From Confluentibacter citreus (GTDB lineage Bacteria; Bacteroidota; Bacteroidia; Flavobacteriales; Flavobacteriaceae): 64,000 nucleotides of DNA. The notes under the pieces were generated by a model. The model was given only the letters and a program-made list of their open reading frames with translations, was not told the origin of the DNA and searched no databases. The position numbers and the translations under genes are program-made. Positions 9,609 through 18,357 of this stretch are shown here, piece after piece; position 1 is the first letter of the stretch, and every line of letters starts with the position of its first letter. The DNA lies in NCBI RefSeq assembly GCF_002807055.1, contig NZ_NIXN01000002.1:1-64000 (forward strand), given 5' to 3'.

Positions 9609-11036
9609 TTACTTCACTACCGTTATTGATCCTTTTTTGGTTTGGTTATTTTGCGTTGTTATTATATAGTAATAAACAGGATTGATATCTTTAAAATCTA
9701 TTTGGTTCTGTGGCCAGTTGTTTTGATAATCCGTTGTTTTCAAAACAATTTTGCCCTGAGAGCTTATTATGATAACTTCTGTATTTGTTCCAGCTACGTA
9801 CTGTTGGGGAATGACCCAAGTATCGTTGATGCCATCTCCATTCGGACTAATTAAATTGGGAATATTCGTCACATTTGGAAATGCTTCGGTTACAGTAAAA
9901 ACATGTTCATTTGAAGCTATGCAACCACTTGTTTGATTTATTACAACCCTATAGTTGCCTGTTTGAGTCACTTCAAAACTACTTCCCGTTGCACTTGGAA
10001 TAATAGCATCATTCAAATACCATTCGAATTCAGGATTTGTAGCATCAGTCGTTACATTAGCCATTAAGGTATTACCTTCATTCAACACATTCGTATCAGA
10101 AACATCAATGCTGCTTGTAAAGCCATTGTTTTCAAGGTCTATGGATGCATTTGTAACACAATTACCTAAATCTATGGTAACGGAATAAGTACCAGATTCA
10201 TTGGTTACATAGGTTTGATTCGTTGCGCCTGAAATGGCGACACCATCTTTAAACCATTGGTAACTATTACCATTTATCGTACTTAGTGTTGTAGAACCTT
10301 CGTTTAAACAATAAGGATTTCCTAGACTGGAATTAATCGACGAAGAGGCTCCCGAAGACGCTTGACTGATAGTAACCCTATTTGAAAACGAGTTGGATGT
10401 ACAAGTGCCATAATTTGTTTCGGCAAAATAGGTTCCTGCTTCGGTAACAGCTAAAGTGTTTCCAGATGCTACAAAAACAGATGTTGTGGGGCTCGTTTCT
10501 CTATACCAATTGAATGTAAGCGAAGGATATTGCAATGGCGAATCATTTGACCCAGTTCCAGGATTATCTATGGTTAATAGATAACTTCCCCCTGCACAAT
10601 ATGCACCTGTTTCTATCAAATTATTAATAGTGAATGGCGTATCTTGGATTTTATAATATGCCGCAAATTCGTTTGATGGCGTACTAGTTGCCACTGGCGC
10701 AGTACTTTTAATCCTAACCCTATAGGCTTCACCACTAGTTGTGGTTGGTAAAGAAAAACTTAAAGTAGCTGGTGATACTGTCACTGCGCCTTGTGCCGAT
10801 GTAAAAACCGTTGTTGGGTTTGTGAAACTACCTGAAGCATCTGAAAGTTCTACTACAAATTGATTTGTGGCGGACAGTCCAGACTCCGGTGAAAAGGAAA
10901 AAGTTACGTTATAAGTATTAAATGTAGGGCTCGCACAAGCTTGGGTAAAACCTAAATTAGGCTTCGCTATAACTATTTGGGCATTAATAGTTTTAGTAAA
11001 AGAAAAAATTAAAATAATAATAGTAAAATTCTTCAT
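9609..11036 (-). CDS. Secreted Ig-like protein with type B T9SS sorting domain
   Basis: 475 residues. It has a signal peptide (about 1-19, ending INAQ) and several Ig/PKD-like beta-sandwich segments with paired Cys (for example around SYQWFKDGVAISGATNQTY). The C-terminal ~85 residues match the gliding-motility-associated sorting domain (type B CTD): LISPNGDGINDTW, then a strand-rich stretch ending KKGSITVVK. Such domains route proteins through the type IX system to the surface, and type B cargo commonly needs an SprF-like partner, which is exactly the next gene, one base downstream. Probable role: surface or matrix adhesin, or stalk component, cotranscribed with its SprF. The family and sorting call are strong; the ligand is unknown. 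No clear TAnnTTTG promoter was found in the 180 bases upstream. Confidence 0.85.
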   Translation of the reverse strand: MKNFTIIILIFSFTKTINAQIVIAKPNLGFTQACASPTFNTYNVTFSFSPESGLSATNQFVVELSDASGSFTNPTTVFTSAQGAVTVSPATLSFSLPTTTSGEAYRVRIKSTAPVATSTPSNEFAAYYKIQDTPFTINNLIETGAYCAGGSYLLTIDNPGTGSNDSPLQYPSLTFNWYRETSPTTSVFVASGNTLAVTEAGTYFAETNYGTCTSNSFSNRVTISQASSGASSSINSSLGNPYCLNEGSTTLSTINGNSYQWFKDGVAISGATNQTYVTNESGTYSVTIDLGNCVTNASIDLENNGFTSSIDVSDTNVLNEGNTLMANVTTDATNPEFEWYLNDAIIPSATGSSFEVTQTGNYRVVINQTSGCIASNEHVFTVTEAFPNVTNIPNLISPNGDGINDTWVIPQQYVAGTNTEVIIISSQGKIVLKTTDYQNNWPQNQIDFKDINPVYYYIITTQNNQTKKGSITVVK

Positions 11037-11216
11037 TCCATATTTTTTTCTTTATCAGATAAATTTTAAAAAAATTACCGTTCTATGATATTTAGCCCAT
11101 TGTTATGATAACCAAACATGGCTACCTTAATCAAAAAAATTCTTGCTTTTGGTTTGTTAGGGATTAAACTAGAAAACATGTGAAGCCAAGATTTTATCGA
11201 TTAATATTACTTTGTA

Positions 11217-12551
11217 TTAATCGTTAATACCTGTATCTTCTGCCGCAAAATGATCTTTAGATGCAATTATTTTATTAATCCTTAATCTAAAATCAGGCTT
11301 TTTATCATTCTTTAAATCAATAAAGGTTTCTGCATTATTACTTTTAGCGTACACATTAAAAAAGGCACTATTACCATACCAGTTCTCTAGGTCTTCATTA
11401 TTGGAATTGTTTTCTACAAAAATATTGCCGTTGCAATTGTTAAAATACATATTAGAAAACTTGATTTTTTCTAAATTTTCTTGATTAATGAAAATGGTAT
11501 CTTGGAACAATACAGCTGGATTAAAACCAGAGATTACACTTGTACTCATATTAAGTGATGAATTCTGACCAACGTATACAGCCTCTTTTACTAAACCTTT
11601 ATCTATATCAGCTTTTATGTTATCACTATCGGTTACCAATGTTATATTTTCAGCAACTACCATAGTTCCATTTTTACTAAAATCCACTTCTTCCTTTTTA
11701 TTATATGAAGAAATCTGTATACATCTGGAACCATAACTACTTGACACATAAGGTGATCTTACCGCTAGTGAATTATGTAATTTTGAATTCGCTCCATAAT
11801 TAAATTTAAAATCATTACCGCTAGATCTATAAGAAACTAATTTGTTTAAATTAACTTGTCCTCCATATATTTCAAAAGAATTCCCTGCCGAATAACTAAC
11901 CATAATATTCTCAATGACGGTTTTACTACCTGTGCAAGCCAATAGCAGACCATTAAAATAGTCATTATTGCTTATTCTTTTACCAGCGAATTCTATTCTA
12001 ACATATTTCAATATCCCAGAGTTACTTTCTGGATCTGATCCTCCAAAATTTGTATTAGCATAAGCCGATGGTGTTAAATCTGTATGATATGATGCCACAG
12101 ATCCATTGCCAAATTTGTTAGTAGGCGCATCTCCAAGTATAATTAGACCACCCCAATCTCCTGCTCTTTTCACACTTCTATTTGACGTGAAAATAATGGG
12201 ATCCGTTTCTAAACCCTCTGCAATTATTTTAGATCCTTTGGAAATGGTAAGAGACGCTTTGGATGCAAAATCCCCTATGATTACGGTTCCAGGTTCTATG
12301 GTTAGTGTTGCTCCATTTGTTACAAAAACACTACCCAATAGCAAATAGGTATCCCTTTTAACCAATTTTGTATCTTTATCTATATTACCGGCTATTATTT
12401 GAGTGGGCTCATCGTAACTGTTTTGGTTCGGTTTAAATTCGGCCCAATTGTACAACCAATTATTGGCGCCTATTATTCCTTTTTCCTGCTGAGCAAAGAC
12501 ATTTCCAATTACAAAAAGAAATATCAACAATAATTGAGTAAAATTTTTCAT
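11217..12551 (-). CDS. Secreted right-handed beta-helix protein of unknown function
   Basis: 444 residues from the ATG at 12551. A TTG further upstream would add 11 residues ahead of an otherwise ideal signal peptide (MKNFTQLLLIFLFVIGNVFAQ), so it is rejected. The mature protein shows stacked short beta repeats with the Bacteroidota pattern of an N-terminal 'LLGSVFVTNGATLTIEPGTV' strip, then DWGGLIILGDAP and GILKYVRIEFAG motifs, typical of parallel beta-helix surface proteins. No recognisable type IX sorting domain or lipobox is present, so it may be periplasmic or held at the outer membrane in another way. It is followed by the adhesin operon on the same strand after 180 bases and has its own promoter upstream. 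Substrate or ligand is unknown. Confidence 0.75.
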   Translation of the reverse strand: MKNFTQLLLIFLFVIGNVFAQQEKGIIGANNWLYNWAEFKPNQNSYDEPTQIIAGNIDKDTKLVKRDTYLLLGSVFVTNGATLTIEPGTVIIGDFASKASLTISKGSKIIAEGLETDPIIFTSNRSVKRAGDWGGLIILGDAPTNKFGNGSVASYHTDLTPSAYANTNFGGSDPESNSGILKYVRIEFAGKRISNNDYFNGLLLACTGSKTVIENIMVSYSAGNSFEIYGGQVNLNKLVSYRSSGNDFKFNYGANSKLHNSLAVRSPYVSSSYGSRCIQISSYNKKEEVDFSKNGTMVVAENITLVTDSDNIKADIDKGLVKEAVYVGQNSSLNMSTSVISGFNPAVLFQDTIFINQENLEKIKFSNMYFNNCNGNIFVENNSNNEDLENWYGNSAFFNVYAKSNNAETFIDLKNDKKPDFRLRINKIIASKDHFAAEDTGIND

Positions 12552-12606
12552 GACTAAATAAATTTGTGTTAAAAAACTAAACAAGAATTTTCAACGAATT
12601 AATGCT

Positions 12607-12639
12607 CAAAAATAAAATAAAATCCTATGAAATACCAAA
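12607..12639 (-). promoter_or_regulatory. Bacteroidota-type promoter for the beta-helix gene
   Basis: Read on the minus strand, a TTTG (-33 element, 12636-12639) is separated by 21 bases from TATTTTTG (-7 element, 12607-12614), matching TAnnTTTG. The predicted transcript start is near 12600, giving a leader of about 50 bases before the ATG at 12551. The rest of the 12552-12927 gap is AT-rich and holds only this promoter and the terminator at 12864. Confidence 0.55.
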
Positions 12640-12863
12640 TATTTCGTTAAAATACACAAAATAAGTGAATTCACTGTCAAATATATTCGATGAACGACAC
12701 AAAATTGTTGATAAAAAAATCACTTTTCATTAAAATCAACAATTTACGTTTTCCTTCAACTATGACTTTAAATAATAAAACTTAATTTTTTATGTGATTA
12801 ATATATAAGTTTCGCAAATTATACTTCTTAAAAAATAGCTTAAATGTTAAGTTCATTACAATA

Positions 12864-12894
12864 AAAAGCCTTGAGTGTTGTTCTCAAGGCTTTT
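12864..12894 (-). terminator. Rho-independent terminator
   Basis: A perfect 12-bp stem (AAAAGCCTTGAG paired with CTCAAGGCTTTT) with a 7-base loop sits about 34 bases past the stop of the small secreted protein gene. The A/T flanks give a U-rich tail on the minus strand. Confidence 0.8.
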
Positions 12895-12927
12895 ATATAA
12901 TTTTAAGTGTGTCTTTTAATAATATTC

Positions 12928-13374
12928 TTAATGAAACTCACTGTATTCATGCAATGATTTCAATATTTCTTCATAAAATAAAATTCCCGAAATTAACTTG
13001 TTTGTATCGGAATAAGGTAAAATTTTACTTTGAAACCCTCTATTAGCCTGTAAGAAAGTGCTAGTAGCCTCAAATTTACTGTCCAATATTTTTTTATTAT
13101 CATTATCATTTGGAATACCCAGTGTAGCCATTGTTACGCCTGGCTTTGTAGCAAATGCTATATAAGGTAATGTTTCCACTAAAGCTTCAATACGTTCTGT
13201 GTAAAGTGTCAATAGCTCGCCCTTTTGCAAGCGTTCCAATTCCTCCTTATTATAATATTTCTTAATCGATATTTTACCATTAATTATGCTTTTAGGTTCA
13301 TCCTTTTTTTGAGCAAATCCAATGCTTGCCACTAAAAACAGACTGACACTTAATAAAATAATTTTTGTATTCAT
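12928..13374 (-). CDS. Small secreted protein of unknown function
   Basis: 148 residues with a clear signal peptide (about 1-21, MNTKIILLSVSLFLVASIGFA, cleavage before Q). The mature part is about 126 residues, mixed charged and helical (ELERLQKGELLTLYTERIEALVETL), with no cysteine and no motif that I recognise. It has its own promoter upstream and a strong terminator downstream, so it is a monocistronic transcript. It may be a periplasmic or exported helical protein. Function not assigned. Confidence 0.7.
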   Translation of the reverse strand: MNTKIILLSVSLFLVASIGFAQKKDEPKSIINGKISIKKYYNKEELERLQKGELLTLYTERIEALVETLPYIAFATKPGVTMATLGIPNDNDNKKILDSKFEATSTFLQANRGFQSKILPYSDTNKLISGILFYEEILKSLHEYSEFH

Positions 13375-13399
13375 GTCTAAGATTTAAGGGTTTGTTTGG

Positions 13400-13429
13400 C
13401 AAATCTATGCAATTAATCGTTAAAAACAA
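13400..13429 (-). promoter_or_regulatory. Bacteroidota-type promoter for the small secreted protein
   Basis: On the minus strand a TTG (13427-13429) is followed after 19 bases by TAGATTTG (13400-13407), matching the TTTG/TAnnTTTG pattern. The leader would be about 20 bases. Confidence 0.55.
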
Positions 13430-13656
13430 TCGTTTTATCGAATTTTTTATCAATAAAATTTATTTTTATAAAATTTAAAATGCATTCGAAAGATAGTATT
13501 TAATATAAACACACTGTGTTTACTGATAAAATTCTTCAAAAAATCACTTTAAGATTACTATCACATATAAAATTTTTGATATAAATATATAAAGCAATAA
13601 ACAACATTCATGGCATGCATTTTAAAACAAATAAGCGCAGTAAAAATCTAATTAAA

Positions 13657-13687
13657 TTTGTCAGGGTTGGTAAATGATTTATATTTG
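13657..13687 (+). promoter_or_regulatory. Bacteroidota-type promoter for the SulP transcript
   Basis: TTTG (13657-13660), a 19-base spacer and TATATTTG (13680-13687) form a near-ideal Bacteroidota promoter. The predicted start is near 13693, about 165 bases before the SulP ATG, so the transcript carries a long leader containing a small open frame and two short palindromes. The rest of the 13375-13859 gap is AT-rich; apart from this promoter, the opposing one at 13400 and the leader features I see nothing in it. Confidence 0.65.
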
Positions 13688-13700
13688 CAATCTTAAAAAA

Positions 13701-13757
13701 ATGAAGAATATTACATCTATATATCAACTTGTATTGCCAATGGCAACACCGCATTGA
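13701..13757 (+). CDS. Putative 18-residue leader peptide upstream of SulP
   Basis: ATG at 13701 opens an 18-codon frame (MKNITSIYQLVLPMATPH) ending in TGA at 13757. It lies about 8 bases after the predicted transcript start and has the A-rich context (TTAAAAAAATG) also seen at the 38880 gene start. Within it, TTGCC-AAT-GGCAA (13734-13746) can form a hairpin, and just after it GAATC/GATTC (13756-13772) may form another. A regulatory upstream peptide is an inference from position, promoter and start context; no known leader peptide family is recognised. Confidence 0.4.
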   Translation: MKNITSIYQLVLPMATPH

Positions 13758-13822
13758 ATCCTTCATAGATTCTAAAATCTAACACTCAATTATTTTCAAA
13801 CCAATATCCTTAATTATTCAAT

Positions 13823-13836
13823 TGACCAATTGGTCA
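13823..13836. promoter_or_regulatory. 14-bp perfect palindrome before SulP
   Basis: TGACCAATTGGTCA is a perfect dyad ending 23 bases before the SulP ATG. It could be an operator for a dimeric regulator or a short hairpin near the ribosome-binding region. No regulator is assigned. Confidence 0.35.
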
Positions 13837-13859
13837 TAAAAATTCATTTTGTTCATATT

Positions 13860-15356
13860 ATGAAACCATATTTACGATTATTTGATTTTAAACAAAAAGT
13901 AGATTATAAAATTGAAGTTCTTTCAGGTTTAACTGTTGCATTTGCTTTGGTTCCAGAGGCTGTTGCCTTTGCGCTTATTGCTGGCCTAGCCCCATTAGTT
14001 GGGTTATACGCTGCCTTTGTTATGGGCTTTGTGACTTCTATTTTCGGAGGGAGACCTGGCATGATTTCAGGTGCTACAGGAGCTGTTGCCGTGGTAATCG
14101 TAACTTTAGCTCAAAGTCATGGTGTAGAATATGTGTTTGCAACCGTGGTACTAGCAGGTATCATACAAATACTTGCTGGTGTTTTAAAACTAGGAAAATT
14201 AATGCGTCTCGTTCCATTACCCGTGGTTTATGGGTTTGTTAATGGGCTGGCCATCATTATATTTATGTCCCAATTAAACCAGTTTAAGGATGCATCAGGG
14301 AATTGGTTAACAGGCAACACTTTGTATATTATTTTAGGCTTGGTATTACTCACCATGTTTATCATTTGGGGATTACCAAAACTTACCAAGGCATTTCCTG
14401 CTTCTCTGGCAGCTATTTTGGTCGTGTTTGGTATTGTGGCCTTTTTGGGAATAGATACCAAAACCGTGGGAGATATGGCCTCCATACAAGGTGGTTTTCC
14501 TCCATTTCACATTCCAGAAATTCCCTTTACATTAGAAACCTTAATACTTATTTTTCCCTATGCTGCTATCATAGCTGGTGTTGGTTTAATAGAGAGCTTA
14601 TTAACATTGGAACTTATAGATGAAATTACAGAAACCAGAGGACGTACCAATAAAGAAGCCGCTGCACAAGGTATTGCTAATATTGCATCAGGTTTCTTAT
14701 CAGGGATGGGTGGCTGTGCCATGATAGGACAAAGTTTAATTAATATTTCCAATGGTGCGCGGGCAAGATTATCGGGTGTTGTTGCATCTGTAGCCTTACT
14801 TCTTTTTATTATGTTTGGTGCAGGAATTATTGAGCAAGTACCTATGGCAGCTTTAACAGGTCTAATGATCATGGTATCTATTGGAACTTTTGAATGGGTA
14901 AGTGTGAAAATTTTAAATAAGTATCCTAAATCTGATATTATTGTCATGTTACTGGTTATGTTGGTAACAGTGTTCTTGCACAACCTTGCCCTTGCCGTAT
15001 TAATAGGTGTTATTGTTTCGGCATTAGTGTTTTCTTGGGACAATGCTAAGCGCATTAGAGCCAGAAAATATACTGATGAAAAAGGCGTCAAGCATTATGA
15101 AATTTTCGGACCTTTATTTTTTGGATCGATAAAAATGTTCAATGACAAGTTTGATGTGCTTAACGACCCAGCTGAAATTATGATTGATTTTAAAGAAAGT
15201 CGTATTGCAGACATGTCTGCCATAGAAGCCCTAAACAAGCTCACGGAACGCTATCATAAAGTGGGAAAAAAGGTGTATATCACCAATTTATCAGGTAGTA
15301 GCCATAAATTACTGATTAAAGCTGATAAAATGATTAATATCAATTTAGTTGAATAG
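13860..15356 (+). CDS. SulP/SLC26-family inorganic anion transporter
   Basis: 498 residues from the ATG at 13860. An upstream in-frame TTG at 13830 lies inside the palindrome and is not favoured. The N-terminal ~400 residues form the SulP membrane domain, with about 12-14 helices and family signatures near the start (TVAFALVPEAVAFALIAGLAPLVGLYAAF) and in the middle (a Gly-rich GGCAMIGQSLINI stretch). The C-terminal ~80 residues form a cytoplasmic STAS domain (PAEIMIDFKESRIADMSAIEAL). SulP proteins import sulfate, bicarbonate or other anions; shorter Bacteroidota members are often proposed as bicarbonate or sulfate transporters and the substrate cannot be fixed here. No sulfate-assimilation or carbonic anhydrase gene is adjacent. 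The long leader suggests post-initiation control. It converges on the kinase gene. Confidence 0.9.
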   Translation: MKPYLRLFDFKQKVDYKIEVLSGLTVAFALVPEAVAFALIAGLAPLVGLYAAFVMGFVTSIFGGRPGMISGATGAVAVVIVTLAQSHGVEYVFATVVLAGIIQILAGVLKLGKLMRLVPLPVVYGFVNGLAIIIFMSQLNQFKDASGNWLTGNTLYIILGLVLLTMFIIWGLPKLTKAFPASLAAILVVFGIVAFLGIDTKTVGDMASIQGGFPPFHIPEIPFTLETLILIFPYAAIIAGVGLIESLLTLELIDEITETRGRTNKEAAAQGIANIASGFLSGMGGCAMIGQSLINISNGARARLSGVVASVALLLFIMFGAGIIEQVPMAALTGLMIMVSIGTFEWVSVKILNKYPKSDIIVMLLVMLVTVFLHNLALAVLIGVIVSALVFSWDNAKRIRARKYTDEKGVKHYEIFGPLFFGSIKMFNDKFDVLNDPAEIMIDFKESRIADMSAIEALNKLTERYHKVGKKVYITNLSGSSHKLLIKADKMININLVE

Positions 15357-15470
15357 TTTAGTGGTTTTTCAATCATCTAGATAAAAATAAAGGGATAGTA
15401 TGGTTGAGAACAAGTAAATGTAAAATTATAAGATGTTCCCGTCCATAAATTTGGTGCAATCACAAAATCA

Positions 15471-16820
15471 CTAAAATTCTAAAGTGAAAGTAGTTGTCTT
15501 ATTAGCTAATGATTTTACATGAATGGCACCTCCGTGTAATCTCATAATGTGCTTAGATAAACTCAAACCTATTCCTGTTCCTTTTTCTTTAGTTGTAAAA
15601 AAGGGTATAAATATTTGGTCTAATAAATTGGGTGGAATGCCTCCCCCATTATCGGTGACTTGTAAACTGGTTTTACCTAAATTATTTTTCACACCCGATA
15701 GTTTTATCGTACCGCTCGGATTTTGATTTAATGATTCTAAAGAATTCTTTACAAGATTTACCAATACTTGAATAATTTGTTTTTCATCGGCAAATACCTC
15801 TAAATTTTCTGGTTCAACGTGTATTAAAAACTTAGTTTGGTTAAACCCAGTTTCTTGGCTTACTAATATTCTAATCTTTTCAAAAAGCAATGTTACTTTA
15901 ACAATGTCTTTCTTCGGACTTGGAATTTTAGTAAGTGTTCTATAAGATTCTACAAAATTTGTTAAATCCTTTCCTTGGGTCTGTATGATATCCAATCCTT
16001 TAACAACATCAACTATATCATTTTCATTTATTTCAGAAGGGGAAATCAAACCCTTCTCCGTTTTATAAAAACCAGATAATGTTTCAGAAATGGACGTGAT
16101 TGGAGCAATGGCATTCATTATTTCGTGCGTTAAAACCCTAAACAGTTTTACCCAAGAATCTACTTCATTATCATTTAATTCGTTGCTTATATTCTGAATG
16201 ATCACCAGAAGCAAATTGTCATTATCAATTTTTATTGGAGTTGCTTTTATAGTCAGTTTTATTATTTCCCTTTCATTAAGTAATTCAATTAATTTTTGAT
16301 CAAACGGTTTTAATTGGGATATAAGCGTGAACAATTTTTCATCAATACGCTTAAGTTGCTGAATATGGGTTAGCGACTCATAATTAAGCAATTTTTTAGC
16401 CGTTTTATTGGCCAAAATAATATGGCCTTTTTCGTTTAAAGTAAGGATGCCAATCGTTGCATGTTCTAATATGGTGTGATAATATTTTTCTTGCGTTTTA
16501 TTTTCAATCTTTACTTTTTGAATTAAATGATTCACACGATTTAAACTTTTATGTAATTCTTTTAAGGATTTGTCTTTAGTGTGTACCGGAAAATGAATGG
16601 ATGAATCGTCATTCTCAACAGCATCAAAAAAGAAAGCAATTTTACGATTGGTGGTATTGAGAAACTTAATAAGTCCCATGACTTGAAATAGAATAACAAT
16701 TCCTAGATAAGTTGAGAAATCATACTGTTTTTCTAAAAGAAAATAAGAAAAACAAAAAATGGCTATGACTAATAATAGCACTCTTACTATAATTTTAAAA
16801 TACATATTTTTACTTGCCAT
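15471..16820 (-). CDS. NtrY-like sensor histidine kinase with minimal extracytoplasmic part
   Basis: 449 residues. Two close transmembrane helices (about 9-29 and 36-51) are joined by a loop of only a few residues, so there is no periplasmic sensor domain. A linker helix and a cytoplasmic PAS-like domain (about 112-212) follow. The kinase core has the phosphoacceptor His232 (LTHEIMNAIAPITSIS), the N box at about 351-364 (QVLVNLVKNSLESL), DNGGG at about 390 and GTGIGLSLS at about 414. It is the second gene after the response regulator (9-base gap), so the two form one two-component system. With so little outside the membrane it probably senses membrane state or a partner permease; that is inference from architecture and from the divergent export operon. 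Confidence 0.9.
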   Translation of the reverse strand: MASKNMYFKIIVRVLLLVIAIFCFSYFLLEKQYDFSTYLGIVILFQVMGLIKFLNTTNRKIAFFFDAVENDDSSIHFPVHTKDKSLKELHKSLNRVNHLIQKVKIENKTQEKYYHTILEHATIGILTLNEKGHIILANKTAKKLLNYESLTHIQQLKRIDEKLFTLISQLKPFDQKLIELLNEREIIKLTIKATPIKIDNDNLLLVIIQNISNELNDNEVDSWVKLFRVLTHEIMNAIAPITSISETLSGFYKTEKGLISPSEINENDIVDVVKGLDIIQTQGKDLTNFVESYRTLTKIPSPKKDIVKVTLLFEKIRILVSQETGFNQTKFLIHVEPENLEVFADEKQIIQVLVNLVKNSLESLNQNPSGTIKLSGVKNNLGKTSLQVTDNGGGIPPNLLDQIFIPFFTTKEKGTGIGLSLSKHIMRLHGGAIHVKSLANKTTTFTLEF

Positions 16821-16829
16821 ATCTGTAAA

Positions 16830-18194
16830 TTATAGTCCGTATCGTTTCATTTTATTATAAAGTGTTTGTCGAGTAACACCTAATTGATTGGAGGCTGCAC
16901 TAAAATTACCATGATGCATTTTTAATGCATTGGCAATCATGTCTTTTTCCATCTCATCCAAGGTGGTATTTAATTCTTTTTGATATACTTGGGGACGTTG
17001 TTTGAAAAGAAAATCATCAGCAACCAAAACATGACCTTCACTTAATATAACACTACGCTCTATGGTATGTTGTAGCTCCCTAACATTACCGGGCCAATTA
17101 TAATTCAGCAATTTTTTCTCAGCAGATTTCTGAATTTTAAGGCCTTTTTTACCGTATTTGTTACCATATAGGTTCAAATAATATTCAATAAGCAACAGAA
17201 TGTCATTGTCGCGTTCCCTAAGCGGAGGGACTTCTATGTTTATGGTATTTATTCTGTATAACAAATCTTCCCTGAATAAACCTTGTTCCACCATTAAATC
17301 AAGGTTACAATTAGTGGCACAAACTAATCGAATATCAACAGGAATTGCTTTATTGGAACCAATCTTAACAATTTCCTTATTTTGGATAACTGCTAGTAAT
17401 TTTGCTTGCAATGATAAGGGTAAATTTCCAATTTCATCTAAAAACAATGTGCCTTTATGTGCCGCTTCAAATTTGCCCATGCGTTCTTCGTGGGCATCTG
17501 TAAAAGCCCCTTTGGTATGTCCGAACAGTTCACTTTCAAAAAGAGATTCACTAATGGACCCCATATCAATACTCACGAGAACTTCTTCGCTACGCTTAGA
17601 ACATTTATGGATCTCCCTGGCTATAAGTTCCTTCCCTGTGCCATTTTCACCAGTAATTAATACGGTTGCATTGGTTTTAGCAACTTTTCTTGTTACTGTT
17701 AAAACCTCTTGTAAAGCCTTTGAATTACCAATTATATAATTGTCGTTTTTGTTGATAATGCTTTTTAAGTGTTTTTCTTTTTCCTTTAATCCAAATACTT
17801 CACGTCGCGATTGCCTTAATTGGTATGCAGATTGTAAAGTGCCTATCAATTTTTTATTATCCCAGGGTTTTAAAATAAAATCGGTTGCACCTTCTTTCAA
17901 CGCTCTAACGGCAAGTTCTACATCACCATAAGCTGTAATCATAATAACCGAAATATCTGGAGCTATCTCCTTTATATATCGCAACCAATAAAACCCTTCA
18001 TTTCCATTATTAACACCCGAAGAAAAATTCATATCCAACAACACAACATCATAATCTTTTAAATCGGCAATCGACGTAATTTGATTTGGGTTAAAAATGG
18101 TAACCACATGACTGTATAACTTTTGAAGTAATAATTCCAAAGCGCTTAAAACACTTTTATTATCATCTACAACAAGGATTTTTCCATCCAACAT
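16830..18194 (-). CDS. NtrC-family sigma-54-dependent response regulator
   Basis: 454 residues from the ATG at 18194 (MLDGKILVVDDN); upstream in-frame starts add 12 residues not typical of a receiver domain. Receiver domain: about 1-120, phosphoacceptor Asp54 (VVLLDMNF), Lys in FILKPWD. AAA+ domain: Walker A GENGTGKE at about 182, a GAFTDA version of the sigma-54 contact loop at about 229, Walker B FLDEIG at about 251. A Fis-type helix-turn-helix ends the protein (SAASNQLGVTRQTLYNKMKRYGL region). It should activate RNA polymerase with sigma-54 from an upstream enhancer. The divergent intergenic region holds a large palindrome and a sigma-54-like promoter facing the export operon, its likely target. 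The final Asp in place of Gly in GAFTGA is a natural variant, not an obvious defect. Confidence 0.92.
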   Translation of the reverse strand: MLDGKILVVDDNKSVLSALELLLQKLYSHVVTIFNPNQITSIADLKDYDVVLLDMNFSSGVNNGNEGFYWLRYIKEIAPDISVIMITAYGDVELAVRALKEGATDFILKPWDNKKLIGTLQSAYQLRQSRREVFGLKEKEKHLKSIINKNDNYIIGNSKALQEVLTVTRKVAKTNATVLITGENGTGKELIAREIHKCSKRSEEVLVSIDMGSISESLFESELFGHTKGAFTDAHEERMGKFEAAHKGTLFLDEIGNLPLSLQAKLLAVIQNKEIVKIGSNKAIPVDIRLVCATNCNLDLMVEQGLFREDLLYRINTINIEVPPLRERDNDILLLIEYYLNLYGNKYGKKGLKIQKSAEKKLLNYNWPGNVRELQHTIERSVILSEGHVLVADDFLFKQRPQVYQKELNTTLDEMEKDMIANALKMHHGNFSAASNQLGVTRQTLYNKMKRYGL

Positions 18195-18238
18195 ATTAAT
18201 ACTTTTAAGGTCTGTAACCAAAGCTAGCAATTCAAGTT

Positions 18239-18287
18239 AAATATTAACAATAAGTGTAAAATATTTTTACACTTATTGTTAATATTT
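18239..18287. promoter_or_regulatory. Perfect 23-bp-arm palindrome, probable enhancer site for the response regulator
   Basis: The arms at 18239-18261 and 18265-18287 are exact inverted complements around a 3-base centre (TAT). The core reads TTAACAATAAGTGTAA on the left arm. Its centre is about 95-100 bases upstream of the sigma-54-like promoter at 18358 and 69 bases upstream of the regulator start on the other strand, the usual geometry of an NtrC-type enhancer. A T-run follows on the plus strand, so it could also act as a terminator for antisense readthrough, but no gene ends towards it on the plus strand. Binding by the adjacent regulator is inferred. Confidence 0.65.
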
Positions 18288-18357
18288 TTTACATTATATA
18301 TAACTACACACCATATAAAAATCATTAAACATCACATTATCAATTATTTAATTTTTA

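Noticed and set aside
15357-15470. Terminator between SulP and the kinase
   Set aside because: Only distant, imperfect complementarity (TTAGTGGTTTT with AAAATCACTAA) was seen, and no compact stem with a T-run.
18195-18238. Second sigma-54 promoter facing the regulator gene
   Set aside because: No GC-N10-CC pattern is found in the correct orientation between the palindrome and 18194.
18239-18287. Reading the large palindrome as a standard terminator
   Set aside because: It lies between two divergent start codons, so no gene ends into it on either strand. An enhancer site fits better, although antisense termination is not excluded.
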